A stretch of 64,000 nucleotides of DNA from Spelaeicoccus albus (GTDB lineage Bacteria; Actinomycetota; Actinomycetes; Actinomycetales; Brevibacteriaceae). Under the pieces are notes generated by a model. The model had not been told where the DNA came from, ran no database searches, and was given only the letters and a program-made list of their open reading frames with translations. Position 1 is the first letter of the stretch. Every line of letters begins with the position of its first letter. Location: positions 1,364,001 through 1,428,000 of the forward strand of contig NZ_JACBZP010000001.1 in assembly GCF_013409065.1 (NCBI RefSeq), in the 5' to 3' direction. Shown here piece by piece: positions 1 to 9,449 of this stretch. A program made the position numbers and the translations under genes.

Positions 1-1
1 C

Positions 2-1336
2 GACGAGGTCCGTTACACGCTCGAACAGTCGAAGTCCCGATTCCTTGTCACGGAGCCACGGGTGCTGAGCTCCGATTTCGCGAGCATGCTCCGCGACATC
101 TGCCCGGAGATCGGTACGGCATTGCCGGGGCCGGCGCTTCCGGACCTTGAACAGGTGGTTTTCACTTGCGACGACGACGTTCCGGACGGCGCGACCGGCT
201 GGACCGAGTTTCTCAAGGCCGCGGACGAGGTCGACGCTTCCGGCGGGTACACGGCCAGCCCCGACGACGTGGCATTGATCCAGTACACGTCGGGGACGAC
301 GTCGCGACCCAAAGGCGTGCTGTTGACGCATCGAAGCATGTGCATGGACGCGTATTTCTCCGGCACTCGCATGGGCCTTCGGCTGGCGGATCGATTCCAT
401 TCCGTTCGCCCGTTCTTTCACGTGGCGGGGAGCACGTTGTCCGTGCTGACGAGCGGCCAATGCGTGAACACGCTCGTCACGATGCCGCGATTCGAGCCGG
501 GCCCGGCGTTGGAAATCATGGAGCGCGAACGGTGCACGCACTTTTCCGGCAACGACACGATCGCGCTGATGCTGCTCAATCACCCGGATCGTGCCAGCCG
601 GAACCTGAGCCTGCGGGGCGGTTGGGTGGCCGCCGCGCCGGCGGTGATCCGCAGGGTGATTGATGACCTGGGAGCCACCGAAGTCGTCGTCGGATACGGG
701 TTGTCGGAGGCCGCGCCGAACGTCGCGCAGTCGTCGTGGCACGAAGACCGGGAATTGCGGATTTCCGCGGCCATGCTGCCCGAACCCGGCGTCGAAGTCC
801 GAATCTGGAGCCTCGTCGGCGCCGGCGAATGCGGTGTGGGTGAACGCGGCGAGATCCAGGTGCGCGGCTGGAGCGTCATGCAAGGCTACTTCAACCAGCC
901 AGAGCAGACCGCGAAGGCATTTACAGAAGACGGGTGGCTGAAAACCGGCGACATCGGCGTCATGGATGACACCCGGCGGATCACGTTCGTTGGACGGACG
1001 AAGGACCTCATCCGGGTCGGCGGCGAGAACGTCGCACCGGCCGAAATCGAGAACATGTTGCATCGCCATCCGTTGGTGAAACAAGCGGTGGTCGTCGGCG
1101 TGCCGGATGCACGGTTGGGCGAAACCCCGTTCGCGTTCGTCATCCTCAACGAGGGGGCGTCGGCCATCGAGTCCGAATTGGAACAGTGGATGAAGGATCG
1201 GATCGCGGGGTTTAAATTGCCCCGGTATTTCCGGATCGTCGATGGATTTGAGGATATCGGCATGACCGCGAGTTCGAAGATTCAGAAGAACAAGCTGCGC
1301 GAGCACGCGTCGTCACTGTTGGAAGGCGCGAAGTGA
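2..1336 (+). CDS. Acyl-CoA synthetase / AMP-dependent ligase (5' truncated by window edge)
   Basis: ATP-dependent activation of a carboxylic acid to its CoA thioester through an acyl-adenylate. The frame is open from base 2, so the N-terminus lies outside the window; about 444 residues remain. Visible ANL-family motifs in order: the phosphate-binding loop YTSGTTSRPKG (about bases 280-315), GYGLSEAAPNV (A4/A5 region), WLKTGDIG, the hinge segment FVGRTKDLIRVGGENVAP, and the C-terminal catalytic lysine context SSKIQKNKLREH. The asparagine in RVGGENVAP and the overall pattern suit a medium/long-chain or aromatic acyl-CoA ligase; the substrate cannot be read from the sequence. The stop overlaps the next start (GTGA), so it is translationally coupled to the nitronate monooxygenase-like gene. 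Confidence 0.9.
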   Translation, partial: DEVRYTLEQSKSRFLVTEPRVLSSDFASMLRDICPEIGTALPGPALPDLEQVVFTCDDDVPDGATGWTEFLKAADEVDASGGYTASPDDVALIQYTSGTTSRPKGVLLTHRSMCMDAYFSGTRMGLRLADRFHSVRPFFHVAGSTLSVLTSGQCVNTLVTMPRFEPGPALEIMERERCTHFSGNDTIALMLLNHPDRASRNLSLRGGWVAAAPAVIRRVIDDLGATEVVVGYGLSEAAPNVAQSSWHEDRELRISAAMLPEPGVEVRIWSLVGAGECGVGERGEIQVRGWSVMQGYFNQPEQTAKAFTEDGWLKTGDIGVMDDTRRITFVGRTKDLIRVGGENVAPAEIENMLHRHPLVKQAVVVGVPDARLGETPFAFVILNEGASAIESELEQWMKDRIAGFKLPRYFRIVDGFEDIGMTASSKIQKNKLREHASSLLEGAK

Positions 1337-2289
1337 ACGACGCAATTAGCACGCGATTTACCGAGTTGGTCGGGGTGAAATACCCGATCGTGCAAGCGGG
1401 AATGTCCTGGGCATCGTCATGCTGGGAACTCCCGGTTGCGGTGAGCAACGCGGGCGGACTTGGCGTTCTGGCGGCCGGGCCGATGCGGATCCCCGACATC
1501 AAACAGACGATCGATGAGATTCAAGGACGGACGGATCGGCCGTGGGCTGCGAATCTGCCGTTGTACCGCAAGGGGGTCGATGAGGCGAAGCAGGTTATCG
1601 CCAACGCGGCGCCGCCCGTGCTGGTGGCTTCGCAAGGCGGCCCCAAGGCGTACTTGAGCGAATTCCACGATGTCGGCACCAAGTGCTTGCACGTCGTGGG
1701 GAGCGTGACGCATGCGCTGAAGGCCGCGGAAGCCGGAGTTGACGGTTTGATAGTTGTTGGTGGCGAGGCCGGAGGGCACCCGCCTAAGGAGATGGTGTCG
1801 ACGACGGTGCTGGCGCGGCGGATCGCGCTGGCGGTTCCGGAGCTGCCGATCATCGCGTCGGGCGGTTTCGTTGACGGCGCCGGGTTGGTCGCGGCGCTGG
1901 CCGTGGGAGCAAGCGCGGCTCAGTTCGGCACGCGCTTCTTGGCATCGACCGAGGCATCGGTGCACCCGGCGTACAAGCAGATGGTGCTGGACGCGGACGT
2001 CGACGACACGAGGACGGTGGGCCGTGACCTCGGCGTCATCCGCGCCATCGCCAATGATTTCACTGCCGAGATGGAAGAGCTCGAGGTCGGCGGGGCATCG
2101 AAAGACGCGCGCAAGCTGCGATTCGGTTCATCGGTGTTACGTCAGGCCGCGGCCGACGGCGATGTTGCGCAGGGGAAAGTCGAGGCGGGCCAGTCGGCCG
2201 GTCTGATCGGGTCTGTCGAGGATGCTGCAACAATCGTGAGCTCGATCGTTTCAGAGTACCGCGCCGTGGTCGACGGTTTGCCCGGTTGA
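1333..2289 (+). CDS. Nitronate monooxygenase / NPD-family flavoprotein
   Basis: Protein of 318 residues with the 2-nitropropane dioxygenase (NPD) TIM-barrel pattern: an N-terminal YPIVQAGMSW, SNAGGLGVLAAG, the flavin/catalytic-loop signature VVGGEAGGHPP, then IIASGGFVDGAG and AAQFGTRFLAS in the FMN phosphate-binding half. Members oxidise alkyl nitronates or, in the FabK branch, reduce enoyl-ACP; the GGEAGGH loop is shared by both branches. GTG start overlaps the stop of the acyl-CoA ligase, so the two are one operon. Coupling to a ligase hints at a role in breakdown of an aliphatic or aromatic acid rather than in lipid synthesis, but this is inference. Confidence 0.85.
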   Translation: MNDAISTRFTELVGVKYPIVQAGMSWASSCWELPVAVSNAGGLGVLAAGPMRIPDIKQTIDEIQGRTDRPWAANLPLYRKGVDEAKQVIANAAPPVLVASQGGPKAYLSEFHDVGTKCLHVVGSVTHALKAAEAGVDGLIVVGGEAGGHPPKEMVSTTVLARRIALAVPELPIIASGGFVDGAGLVAALAVGASAAQFGTRFLASTEASVHPAYKQMVLDADVDDTRTVGRDLGVIRAIANDFTAEMEELEVGGASKDARKLRFGSSVLRQAAADGDVAQGKVEAGQSAGLIGSVEDAATIVSSIVSEYRAVVDGLPG

Positions 2290-2551
2290 ATTGGATAGCG
2301 CCGTCAGGCATTGCGAGTGGCACTATTGTTTGCGATGGTCAAAGCTGGGCCACCTACGTGCCGAAAATTTAAGATGCGGTTGAACAACCTGCTCGACTTG
2401 TTCTTTGTCCGTGGCGGCCTCGGTGTCTCCGGGCATTGCGTAGAACTCGTTGCTCATACCGCCGAATTTTCCGGCTCGTCGTGATTCCTCAATTCTGCCG
2501 CTACCGTCCCAGCCAGCAGGACGTGGACGGTATGGACGACTCAGGCCGCGG
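2290..2551. other. Intergenic gap with a possible 44-residue reading frame
   Basis: About 260 bases between convergent genes. On the minus strand 2457-2323 reads as a 44-residue frame beginning MSNEFYAMPGDTEAATDKEQ with protein-like codon use but no recognised family and only a weak ribosome site (GGCGG). It may be a remnant. No terminator hairpin was recognised. Confidence 0.25.
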
Positions 2552-3466
2552 TCACGGCTCATCTAAGGTGCCTCCGGTCTGGCGTACTCTTCGTACAGCG
2601 AGCTCGGCCATGCGGCGAGCTGCCGGGGAAAGGCTCTCTCCTTTGCGTGAAACGAGAGCGAGCGTGTCGTAAAGAGGTTCAGCGAATGGCACCGTGTTCA
2701 TGCTTTCCGGAATCGCGCCTGAACGCTCGATCGCGGAGTTGACAATCGTGTCCGCTTGTCCGCTAGCGGCAATCAGCATGGCTGTTTCAACGTGCTCGAC
2801 TTCGAGGTGCGGGTCCAGCGTGAGCCCGCGGAGCGCAGCGCGGTTCAGCAACTGCTTGCGAGTGGGGTCGTCCCACCCTGTATACGCGTCGTAGAGCACC
2901 AGGACGGAAGCCGCGGCCTCCTCCATCGTGATCGGTCCGTTTCCCGGATCTCGCGTGGCCGATGCGTATAAGACTTCGTCTCTGGCAAGCGGCTTGATGT
3001 CCAAGCGCTGATCGTCAGTAGGAAGAACGACCAACCCGGCCTCGAATTCCCCTTCGGCAATCGAGTGGGCGACTAGTGCTGAGTTCACGCCGAGCAGTCG
3101 AACGCGCACGCCGGGGTAGCTTTGATGGAAGCGTTCTGCAAGGTCCGACAACCCGTAGTATGCCGCGTTACGTGGCACACCGAACGTGCATGTTCCTGAC
3201 TCGAGTGCATTTAATGCATGCACGGCGTCGACTCCGTTGCTCATGGCGGTCAGTGCCTGGCGCGCATGTTGACGAAGTTCGTTGGCGGCCTCCGTGGCGA
3301 CTAATCGCCGGCCGCCGCGAACGAAAAGTCGTGTTCCGAGTTCCGCTTCCAACCGGGCGACCAGTTCAGATACGGACGCTTGAGAAGTACGCAAGGTCCT
3401 CGACGCAGCAGTGAATGTGCCCTCGTCGAGGGTCGACAAGAACGCCTGCAACTGGGTTAAAGTCAT
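2552..3466 (-). CDS. LysR-family transcriptional regulator
   Basis: Protein of 304 residues. The N-terminal 60 residues form the LysR winged helix-turn-helix: MTLTQLQAFLSTLDEGTFTA, ASVSELVARLEAELGTRLFV. The rest is a periplasmic-binding-like effector domain (VRVRLLGVNSALVAHSIAEG, EFEAGLVVLPTD). The start was set at the internal ATG of MTLTQLQ because LysR proteins normally begin a few residues before the first helix; a longer reading from 3487 adds seven residues. It is transcribed away from the histidinol-dehydrogenase-like gene, the usual arrangement for a LysR activator of the adjacent divergent operon. Confidence 0.9.
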   Translation of the reverse strand: MTLTQLQAFLSTLDEGTFTAASRTLRTSQASVSELVARLEAELGTRLFVRGGRRLVATEAANELRQHARQALTAMSNGVDAVHALNALESGTCTFGVPRNAAYYGLSDLAERFHQSYPGVRVRLLGVNSALVAHSIAEGEFEAGLVVLPTDDQRLDIKPLARDEVLYASATRDPGNGPITMEEAAASVLVLYDAYTGWDDPTRKQLLNRAALRGLTLDPHLEVEHVETAMLIAASGQADTIVNSAIERSGAIPESMNTVPFAEPLYDTLALVSRKGESLSPAARRMAELAVRRVRQTGGTLDEP

Positions 3467-3498
3467 CGCTTCCTCCGCGACCAACACGAATATACAAG

Positions 3499-3514
3499 GA
3501 ATCCCTATAGATTC
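3499..3514. promoter_or_regulatory. Candidate LysR operator, inverted repeat GAATC-N6-GATTC
   Basis: A 5-base inverted repeat (GAATC, six bases, GATTC) in the 100-base divergent gap between the LysR gene and the dehydrogenase. It is AT-rich and correctly placed to control both genes. Binding by the LysR protein is inferred from position only. Confidence 0.35.
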
Positions 3515-3566
3515 TATCGTAATACATAAGGTTGTGCATGGGCATTATTGGTTTTAGGGTCGTCAC

Positions 3567-4898
3567 ATGCGAATTCAAGACAGCGATATGCACCGGATAA
3601 CCGGCAGGTTTACGACGTTGAAGGACTACGCTGAGAAATACGCTCGGGATGGCGGCTCATCGAGCGTCGTTGAAACGGTCACGACGATGTTAGACGACAT
3701 CGAAGCCAACGGGATCGAAGCTGTGCGGCGCTACGCCAAGTCTCTCGACAAGTGGGAATCACCAGATTTTGAGGTTTCGGGAGAACAGCTGGCGCACGCT
3801 GGCGACGCCTTGGACACGACGTTGCGTGAGGCGATGCGAGCTAGCGCCGAGCGGACCAGGGCGTTCGCCCGAGCGCAGCGTGAGCATTTGAACGACCTCG
3901 ATTTTGAATTGTTGCCTGGGCTCCAGGTCGGTCATCGTTATGTTCCCGTCGCAAGTGTGGGCGCGTATCTCCCAGCCGGTCAGTTTCCGATCCTTTCAAG
4001 TGCATTCATGTCAATCAATGTGGCAAAGGTTGCTGGCGTCTCGAATACGATCGCCTGCACGCCTCCAGCGAGTGATGGAAGCGCCAATCCGGCCGTTTTG
4101 TACGCAGCGTACCTTGCCGGTGCCGATCATGTATTCGTCCTCGGTGGAGTCCAAGCGCTGGCAGGAATGGCCTACGGTCTCCTTGGTCAACCACCCGCGT
4201 CGATGATGGTGGGCGCGGGGAACGCGTTCGTCACTGAAGCAAAGCGACAGCTCTTCGGAAAGGTGGGCATTGACCTGCTTGCCGGGCCGTCTGAAATCGC
4301 CGTGATCGCCGACGACAGTGCCGATCCGGCATGGGTCGCAGCAGATTTGCTCGGGCAAGCCGAGCATGGGGTGCAGTCCCCAGCCTCGCTTGTGACAACT
4401 TCACAAGCGTTTGGGGAAGCGGTCATCGAAAATATCGACAAGCAGCTGCACACGCTGACGACAGCTCACATCGCTGGTCCCGCGTGGCGGGACTTCGGTA
4501 CCGTCTACGTAGCCGACGGTAACGAGGCGGCCGTCGAACTGATGAACTTGTTGGCTCCTGAACATCTCGAGCTACAAACAGAGGATGACAATTGGTTCTA
4601 CGAGCGTCTGACCAACTATGGATCAATTTTTATCGGGCCATGGTCGACGGTGGCGTTTTCTGACAAGGGCCAGTCGGGTACGAATCACACGCTACCGACT
4701 GGCCGCGGTGCGGCCTCATCGGCCGGCCTTTCTGTCGCGCGTTTCCTGAAGCCTTTGACTTTTCAACGAGCAACGCAACAATCGATCGCCGCACTGGCTC
4801 CGAACACGGCTGCCATCGCGCACTACGAAGGCATGGCTGCTCATCAGGCAACGGCCGACATTCGGGCAATGGCCGCAGACGTCCGATCGAATGAGTAG
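3567..4898 (+). CDS. Histidinol dehydrogenase-family NAD-dependent alcohol dehydrogenase (possibly sulfopropanediol dehydrogenase-like)
   Basis: Protein of 443 residues with the HisD fold over its whole length: VPVASVGAYLPAGQFPILSS, the dinucleotide-binding YLAGADHVFVLGGVQALAGM, then GNAFVTEAKRQLFGKVGIDL, LAGPSEIAVIAD, the zinc-ligand region LLGQAEHG, and APEHLEL followed by NYGSIFIGPWS and GTNHTLPT. HisD catalyses the two-step oxidation of histidinol to histidine; paralogues outside his operons oxidise other secondary alcohols, for example 3-sulfopropanediol (HpsN). Here there are no his genes nearby; instead a LysR regulator is divergent and an MHS-type transporter follows, which argues for uptake and oxidation of a small polar substrate. 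ATG start has AGGG seven bases upstream. The specific substrate is not determinable. Confidence 0.8.
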   Translation: MRIQDSDMHRITGRFTTLKDYAEKYARDGGSSSVVETVTTMLDDIEANGIEAVRRYAKSLDKWESPDFEVSGEQLAHAGDALDTTLREAMRASAERTRAFARAQREHLNDLDFELLPGLQVGHRYVPVASVGAYLPAGQFPILSSAFMSINVAKVAGVSNTIACTPPASDGSANPAVLYAAYLAGADHVFVLGGVQALAGMAYGLLGQPPASMMVGAGNAFVTEAKRQLFGKVGIDLLAGPSEIAVIADDSADPAWVAADLLGQAEHGVQSPASLVTTSQAFGEAVIENIDKQLHTLTTAHIAGPAWRDFGTVYVADGNEAAVELMNLLAPEHLELQTEDDNWFYERLTNYGSIFIGPWSTVAFSDKGQSGTNHTLPTGRGAASSAGLSVARFLKPLTFQRATQQSIAALAPNTAAIAHYEGMAAHQATADIRAMAADVRSNE

Positions 4899-5061
4899 AC
4901 GAGTTTGGCATGAGTAGTTACGGCCGCGCCAGTGCGCGTGTGCTCAGCGGCGACTGGGCTGTCACGGTCAAGGTACTGGCGCGGCCCAAATTTCGGGTAA
5001 TGACGTGCATGGCTATCAAATTACGAATCCTTCCTTCTTCCAACGACGCAAAGGAGCGATC

Positions 5062-6375
5062 ATGAAGGGTAATACTCGAGACCAGCCAGCCGAGCTACGA
5101 CGTCGCCCGCTTGCACGGGTAGTACTCGCGTCGTCTATCGGCACATTCATCGAATATTATGATTATGCGGTCTTCGGTGCGGTGGCACCGATCATTGCGT
5201 CGCTGTTCTTTCCCTCTAGCGATCCCACGGCGGGATTACTCGCAACCTTTGCAGTGTTCGGGCTAGCATTTGTCCTTCGCCCGGTCGGAGCATTCATATT
5301 CGGTCCGATGGGTGATCGCTTAGGTCGAAAAAAAACGCTGATCATTGTCATAATATGTATGGGGCTAGGCACGTTCATTATTGGTTTCTTGCCGACGTAT
5401 TCTCAGGCCGGTATATTTGCGCCGATTTTGCTTGTCGCCGCGAGACTTGTGCAAGGACTTTCAGCAGGCGGTGAGCTGTCCGGAGCCTCTATCTACGTGG
5501 CCGAGAGCGCGCCGCAGAACCGCCGTGGTCTGATGACGAGTTGGTTACAAGTGGCGAATACCGTTGCTTTCCTTCCCGGCTTGGCAATCGTCGCGATTCT
5601 CGAGAGTGTGCTCTCTGACTCTGCGATGGACAGTTGGGGTTGGCGAATCCCGTTTCTCGTGGCGGGCCCGTTGGCATTCATCGGCCAATACATGCGCCGA
5701 CGATTGGAGGAGTCGCCTGTATTTGAGAATATTGTTGCCGCCGGGTCGCGAACTCGGGCACCGCTAAAAAGCACGTTTACAAATACTGCAACTTATAAAG
5801 ATCTAACATTTATCGTATTCTATGGCGCGGCGACGTTTGTTGGATTCTATTTTATCCTGACATATTTGCCTACATTTGTGAGCACCACGCTTAATTACAA
5901 TTCGAATTTCGGCATCCTTGTCGTTGGGGCGTTTTGTGTCGGTAGCGTGGTCGCGATTCCTGTGGCCGGCTTGCTTTCGGACATAGTCGGCAGGAAACCC
6001 GTTTCGCTTGCGTCGTGTATAGGGTTTTTCGTACTTGCCTACCCTGCCATCTTGTTGCTCAAGCCCGGAAACGTTGTTCTTGCTGTCGTTGCAGGATTGT
6101 TGCTCGCTATCCCGACCTCGGGCTTCCAAGCGGTTTTGTTGGTCACGTCGCTCGAGCGATTCTCGTCGCCCATCCGGTACACGGGGTACGGGGTGGGGTA
6201 TGCATTGCTGTCCGCGATTTTCGGCGGAACCACGCCATACGTCACTGAATCGCTTACGTCGGCGTCTGGGAATTACCTCATGCCAGCTTATATCTTGATG
6301 ACCGCAGCGCTTATATCACTGGTTCCGACGATCTTCATGCGGGAGACGGCTCACAGACGGCTGGTGGATATATAG
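5062..6375 (+). CDS. MFS transporter, metabolite:H+ symporter (MHS) family
   Basis: Protein of 437 residues with about 12 hydrophobic segments. MHS hallmarks: an N-terminal VVLASSIGTFIEYYDYAVFG, the loop 2-3 motif FGPMGDRLGRKKTL, LVQGLSAGGELSGASIYVAE and, in the second half, LSDIVGRKPV. This family imports carboxylates, betaines, shikimate and related compounds with protons. The start at 5062 was chosen for its strong ribosome site AAAGGAG eight bases upstream; an ATG at 5005 would add 19 non-membrane residues. It follows the HisD-like dehydrogenase by 163 bases and probably imports its substrate. Confidence 0.88.
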   Translation: MKGNTRDQPAELRRRPLARVVLASSIGTFIEYYDYAVFGAVAPIIASLFFPSSDPTAGLLATFAVFGLAFVLRPVGAFIFGPMGDRLGRKKTLIIVIICMGLGTFIIGFLPTYSQAGIFAPILLVAARLVQGLSAGGELSGASIYVAESAPQNRRGLMTSWLQVANTVAFLPGLAIVAILESVLSDSAMDSWGWRIPFLVAGPLAFIGQYMRRRLEESPVFENIVAAGSRTRAPLKSTFTNTATYKDLTFIVFYGAATFVGFYFILTYLPTFVSTTLNYNSNFGILVVGAFCVGSVVAIPVAGLLSDIVGRKPVSLASCIGFFVLAYPAILLLKPGNVVLAVVAGLLLAIPTSGFQAVLLVTSLERFSSPIRYTGYGVGYALLSAIFGGTTPYVTESLTSASGNYLMPAYILMTAALISLVPTIFMRETAHRRLVDI

Positions 6376-6800
6376 GCTATTCGGCGTGTTTGAAGCATCT
6401 CGTAAGCGATATTCCCAACTGGACTGAGTCGGTTTCGTGTAAGACATTTCGGTCTCGGAAACCACTCGCGCGACACGTTCAATTGGCTCCGGACAGCCGA
6501 GCCTCTTAGGACGGGTGGCTTCACGCGGGGGCGGTACGCTGGTCGAATCTGTTCTTGAATTGAATTAGGGCGGAAATCGGGTCGTTGGGTCTGAGAGGTT
6601 CGAGCGCGTAGATTCGGGCTTGGCGGGCAGCTCAGATGGCCGAATACGATAGTTCCGAGTAGGGCCGGCGGAGATGTCTGATACAGCGATGTGGTCTTCG
6701 GGACGGTCGCATCAATTGATTGCCGTGGAAGTCCCAATGTGTTTGCCTCTGGGCTGAACATCTCCACTTTTACCGCCGATATATCGTCAAGGCTGCTCCC
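6376..6800. other. Intergenic region, no gene recognised
   Basis: About 425 bases between two genes that converge on it (MHS transporter and ROK regulator). Short frames here lack a family match and have poor starts; no clear hairpin terminator or repeat was found. Confidence 0.5.
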
Positions 6801-8039
6801 TCACGCCGGCAAAAACAGGTGTGACGGGCGCGCGGAAACGGCATTTGCGAGGACCAGCGAAGCTGCTCCGATAGGGCCCACGTCTTCGCCCAGCGTCGTA
6901 CCGCGAATTTCGACACCGTGGACGTCACTGAAAATGTGGAGCTTTTCCACGATGGGCGGCACCACGCGCATGAAGATCGGTGCAAAGGATTGCCAGTTCG
7001 GCCCTCCGAACACGACCGTGTCGAGATCGAGTGTGTTAATGAGGTTGGCGGCGGCCCGTGCGAAGCCGCGAGCGGCCCGCTCGACGATTATGCGCGCTCC
7101 CTCGTGGCCATCATCCGCACGACGACATAATTCCGCTACCGCTTTCTCGACCTCGGCAGCGTCGTCGTGGTCGACGGAATCAATGAGACCGTCGCGTTCA
7201 GCTTGTTTGACGAGATCGAGGGGCATCGCCGTCACGGCGAGACACCCACGGTCGCCGCAGTAGCAGCGCGGTCCGTCCGGATCGCCGGTCAGGTGTCCGA
7301 AGTTGCCGAGATTTCCCGATGATCCGTGCATGATCTCGCCGCCGAGTACGACGCCGACCCCGGCGCCCGTACCGAGATAAATGAATCCAAAATTGTTCGA
7401 CGCGTCGGAATCTGCCCACACCTCTCCAGTGATGGCGGCGACGGTGTCCTTTTCCAGAACGACAGGAATGTTCAGCCGTGCGCTCAGCTCGTCGCGAAGC
7501 CGGACTATCGTCCATCCGCGGAGGTTCGGCGGTCCGATGAGAGCTCCGGCAGCCATCCCAATTGGCCCTGGTGCGGCAACCCCGAGCCCGCTCAGGCTGG
7601 TCGATGACACGTTGTTGCGTTCGATCAGCGTGCGGACGTGCTCGACGAGCGCGTCGATGACATCGGCGGGATCATTGGTCATCGGATTGACAAGGGAGAG
7701 TCGATCGACGATGCACCCACCGAGATCGACAAGCGCGAGAACGGTGCGCGCCGGATCGATGTGCAGACCGATGGCGCACTTGCTGTTCGGGATGATCTCG
7801 TACACGGTCCTGCGCTTGCCGAGGTCCCCCGTCACGCGTCCGGATTCGCGGATGAGGCCTTCCGCCGTGAGACGTCGGCAAATGTTCGTGACGGTCTGGC
7901 CAGCCAGACCTGTCTGATCGGTGAGTTCGACCCGGCTAATGCCCGGTTGTCGGCGGATGAGATCGACGATCAGTACCTGGTTGTAGTCGCTGACGCGCGG
8001 CAGATTCGATCCCCGGTTTCTCAACTTCACTCCCGCCAA
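6801..8039 (-). CDS. ROK-family transcriptional repressor
   Basis: Protein of 412 residues. Residues about 15-75 form a MarR-like winged helix (NQVLIVDLIRRQPGISRVEL, LAGQTVTNICRRLTAEGLI). The rest is the ROK sugar-kinase fold: ATP-binding GLHIDPARTVLALVDLGG, AAPGPIG, LEKDTVAAITGEVW, GFIYLGTGAGVGVVLGGEI, and the zinc cluster CYCGDRGC preceded by FGHLTGDPDGP. ROK regulators of this kind repress a divergent sugar operon until a sugar or sugar phosphate binds. It faces the ABC/sulfatase/mannosidase operon across a 129-base AT-rich gap, so that operon is the likely target. The HTH marks it as a regulator rather than a free-standing kinase. Confidence 0.9.
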   Translation of the reverse strand: MAGVKLRNRGSNLPRVSDYNQVLIVDLIRRQPGISRVELTDQTGLAGQTVTNICRRLTAEGLIRESGRVTGDLGKRRTVYEIIPNSKCAIGLHIDPARTVLALVDLGGCIVDRLSLVNPMTNDPADVIDALVEHVRTLIERNNVSSTSLSGLGVAAPGPIGMAAGALIGPPNLRGWTIVRLRDELSARLNIPVVLEKDTVAAITGEVWADSDASNNFGFIYLGTGAGVGVVLGGEIMHGSSGNLGNFGHLTGDPDGPRCYCGDRGCLAVTAMPLDLVKQAERDGLIDSVDHDDAAEVEKAVAELCRRADDGHEGARIIVERAARGFARAAANLINTLDLDTVVFGGPNWQSFAPIFMRVVPPIVEKLHIFSDVHGVEIRGTTLGEDVGPIGAASLVLANAVSARPSHLFLPA

Positions 8040-8168
8040 TGTCGTTGTTCGATCACATGGTTGAGCCTAAATTATATGCACGAACTATAGACAAAACAAT
8101 TTGATTGGCATACGTTGTGAGCACATCACGGTCGCGAGCTTTACTGAGCGCCTCAAGGGAGAAGGACG
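8040..8168. promoter_or_regulatory. Divergent promoter region of ROK gene and mannosidase operon
   Basis: A 129-base gap containing an AT-rich core (about 8068-8112, including AAATTATATGCACGAACTAT) in otherwise GC-rich DNA. GGGAGAAGGACG just before 8169 is the ribosome site of the lipoprotein gene. No perfect operator palindrome was seen. Confidence 0.45.
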
Positions 8169-9449
8169 ATGCGAAAGATACGCACAGCCGTAGCAGTGCT
8201 TGCAGTGGCAGCCCTGGTGGGTGGGCTCACAGCCTGCTCGGGCAGCGGTGATTCAGCAACAACGAACCTCGTATTCCAACAGTTCGACCCAGCCGGCGAA
8301 GTCAAAGGACTTCAGACCGCTGTGGACAATTGGAACGATTCCCACCCGAAGATCCAAGTCAAGATGCAAACGCAGAGCCCGGCCAATCCGCAGCAGCTGG
8401 CACGCGAAGCAAATACGGGGTCGGGGCCGGACGTCGTCCAGCTCGCGAACGCCAACGTCGCGTTCCTCGCCAAGCCGAAGATCCTCAAGCCGCTCGATGG
8501 GCTGATCAAGAAGGCGCCAATGGCGCACGGCACAGACGACCTGCTCGCCAAGGACATGGTCAAGTTCGACGGCAAAATGTGGGCCTTGCCGTGGACCGCT
8601 GACACGATGGCGCTCGTCTATCGGCCGTCCTCGCTGAAAGCAGCGGGCATCTCATCTCCGCCGACCACATGGGACGAACTCGCCAGCGACGCGGCGAAGA
8701 TCAGTCGCCATTCCAATGGCAAGACCGCGGGCTTCTGCTTCGGCGCTACGGGATCGGCCTCAGCAACGCAGTGGTTCGCGATCAACTACTACATTTGGAA
8801 AAACGGTCATTCCCTCGTGAAAAAGGGCGCGGGCGACGCGTGGACGACGGGGATCGATAAGCCCCAGCTGACGTCGGCGATCAACTACTTCAACGGCTTG
8901 TTCAAGTCCGGCGCGACGCCGAAATCGTTCCAGTCGGTTGAAAGTTACACGGACCCCGCGATCGCGAACGGCTTGGCCAATGGGTCGTGTGCGATGACCT
9001 ACGCGCCGCCGCAGACGTTCCGGACGCTCGAGAAGACGGCGGACGCCACGGTAACGACGGCACCAATGCCCGGCGGACTCACGGACGGAGCGACGCACCT
9101 CGGCGGGCGGTCGCTTGGCATCAACCGCAACACTGAGCATCCGGCCGAGGCATGGAAGTTCATCAAATACCTGGCAAGCAAGAAGACATTCAAGACGTAC
9201 GAGCAATACCCCGCGGCGAAGTCGACGTTGAAGAGCCTCGACGTGCCCAAGAACCAGCAGGGATTCATCAAGCAGCTGCCACACGCCCGTTCGTTCGCCC
9301 GATACATCGGATCGGACATGTCGGTCGCGTCGATGCAACAACTGATCAACCAAAAATTCTCCGCCGTCTACTCTGGTCAGTCGAGTAGTTCTGCAGCAGC
9401 AGCCGCGATCTTGGCGAACCTGAAGTCGGGAATCAAGGGTAAAGGATGA
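8169..9449 (+). CDS. ABC transporter sugar-binding lipoprotein
   Basis: Protein of 426 residues. Signal peptide with lipobox LTAC (lipidated cysteine at residue 23) followed by a serine/glycine linker, then a family-1 extracellular solute-binding fold: LVFQQFDPAGEVKGLQTAVD, GSGPDVVQLANANVAFLAKP, WALPWTADTMALVYRPSSLK, ITSAINYFNGLF-like helix and GGRSLGINRNTEHPAEAWKF. It captures an oligosaccharide outside the membrane and delivers it to the two permeases encoded immediately downstream (ATGA overlap with the first). The operon continues with a sulfatase and GH38 mannosidase, so a mannose-containing ligand is likely. Confidence 0.92.
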   Translation: MRKIRTAVAVLAVAALVGGLTACSGSGDSATTNLVFQQFDPAGEVKGLQTAVDNWNDSHPKIQVKMQTQSPANPQQLAREANTGSGPDVVQLANANVAFLAKPKILKPLDGLIKKAPMAHGTDDLLAKDMVKFDGKMWALPWTADTMALVYRPSSLKAAGISSPPTTWDELASDAAKISRHSNGKTAGFCFGATGSASATQWFAINYYIWKNGHSLVKKGAGDAWTTGIDKPQLTSAINYFNGLFKSGATPKSFQSVESYTDPAIANGLANGSCAMTYAPPQTFRTLEKTADATVTTAPMPGGLTDGATHLGGRSLGINRNTEHPAEAWKFIKYLASKKTFKTYEQYPAAKSTLKSLDVPKNQQGFIKQLPHARSFARYIGSDMSVASMQQLINQKFSAVYSGQSSSSAAAAAILANLKSGIKGKG

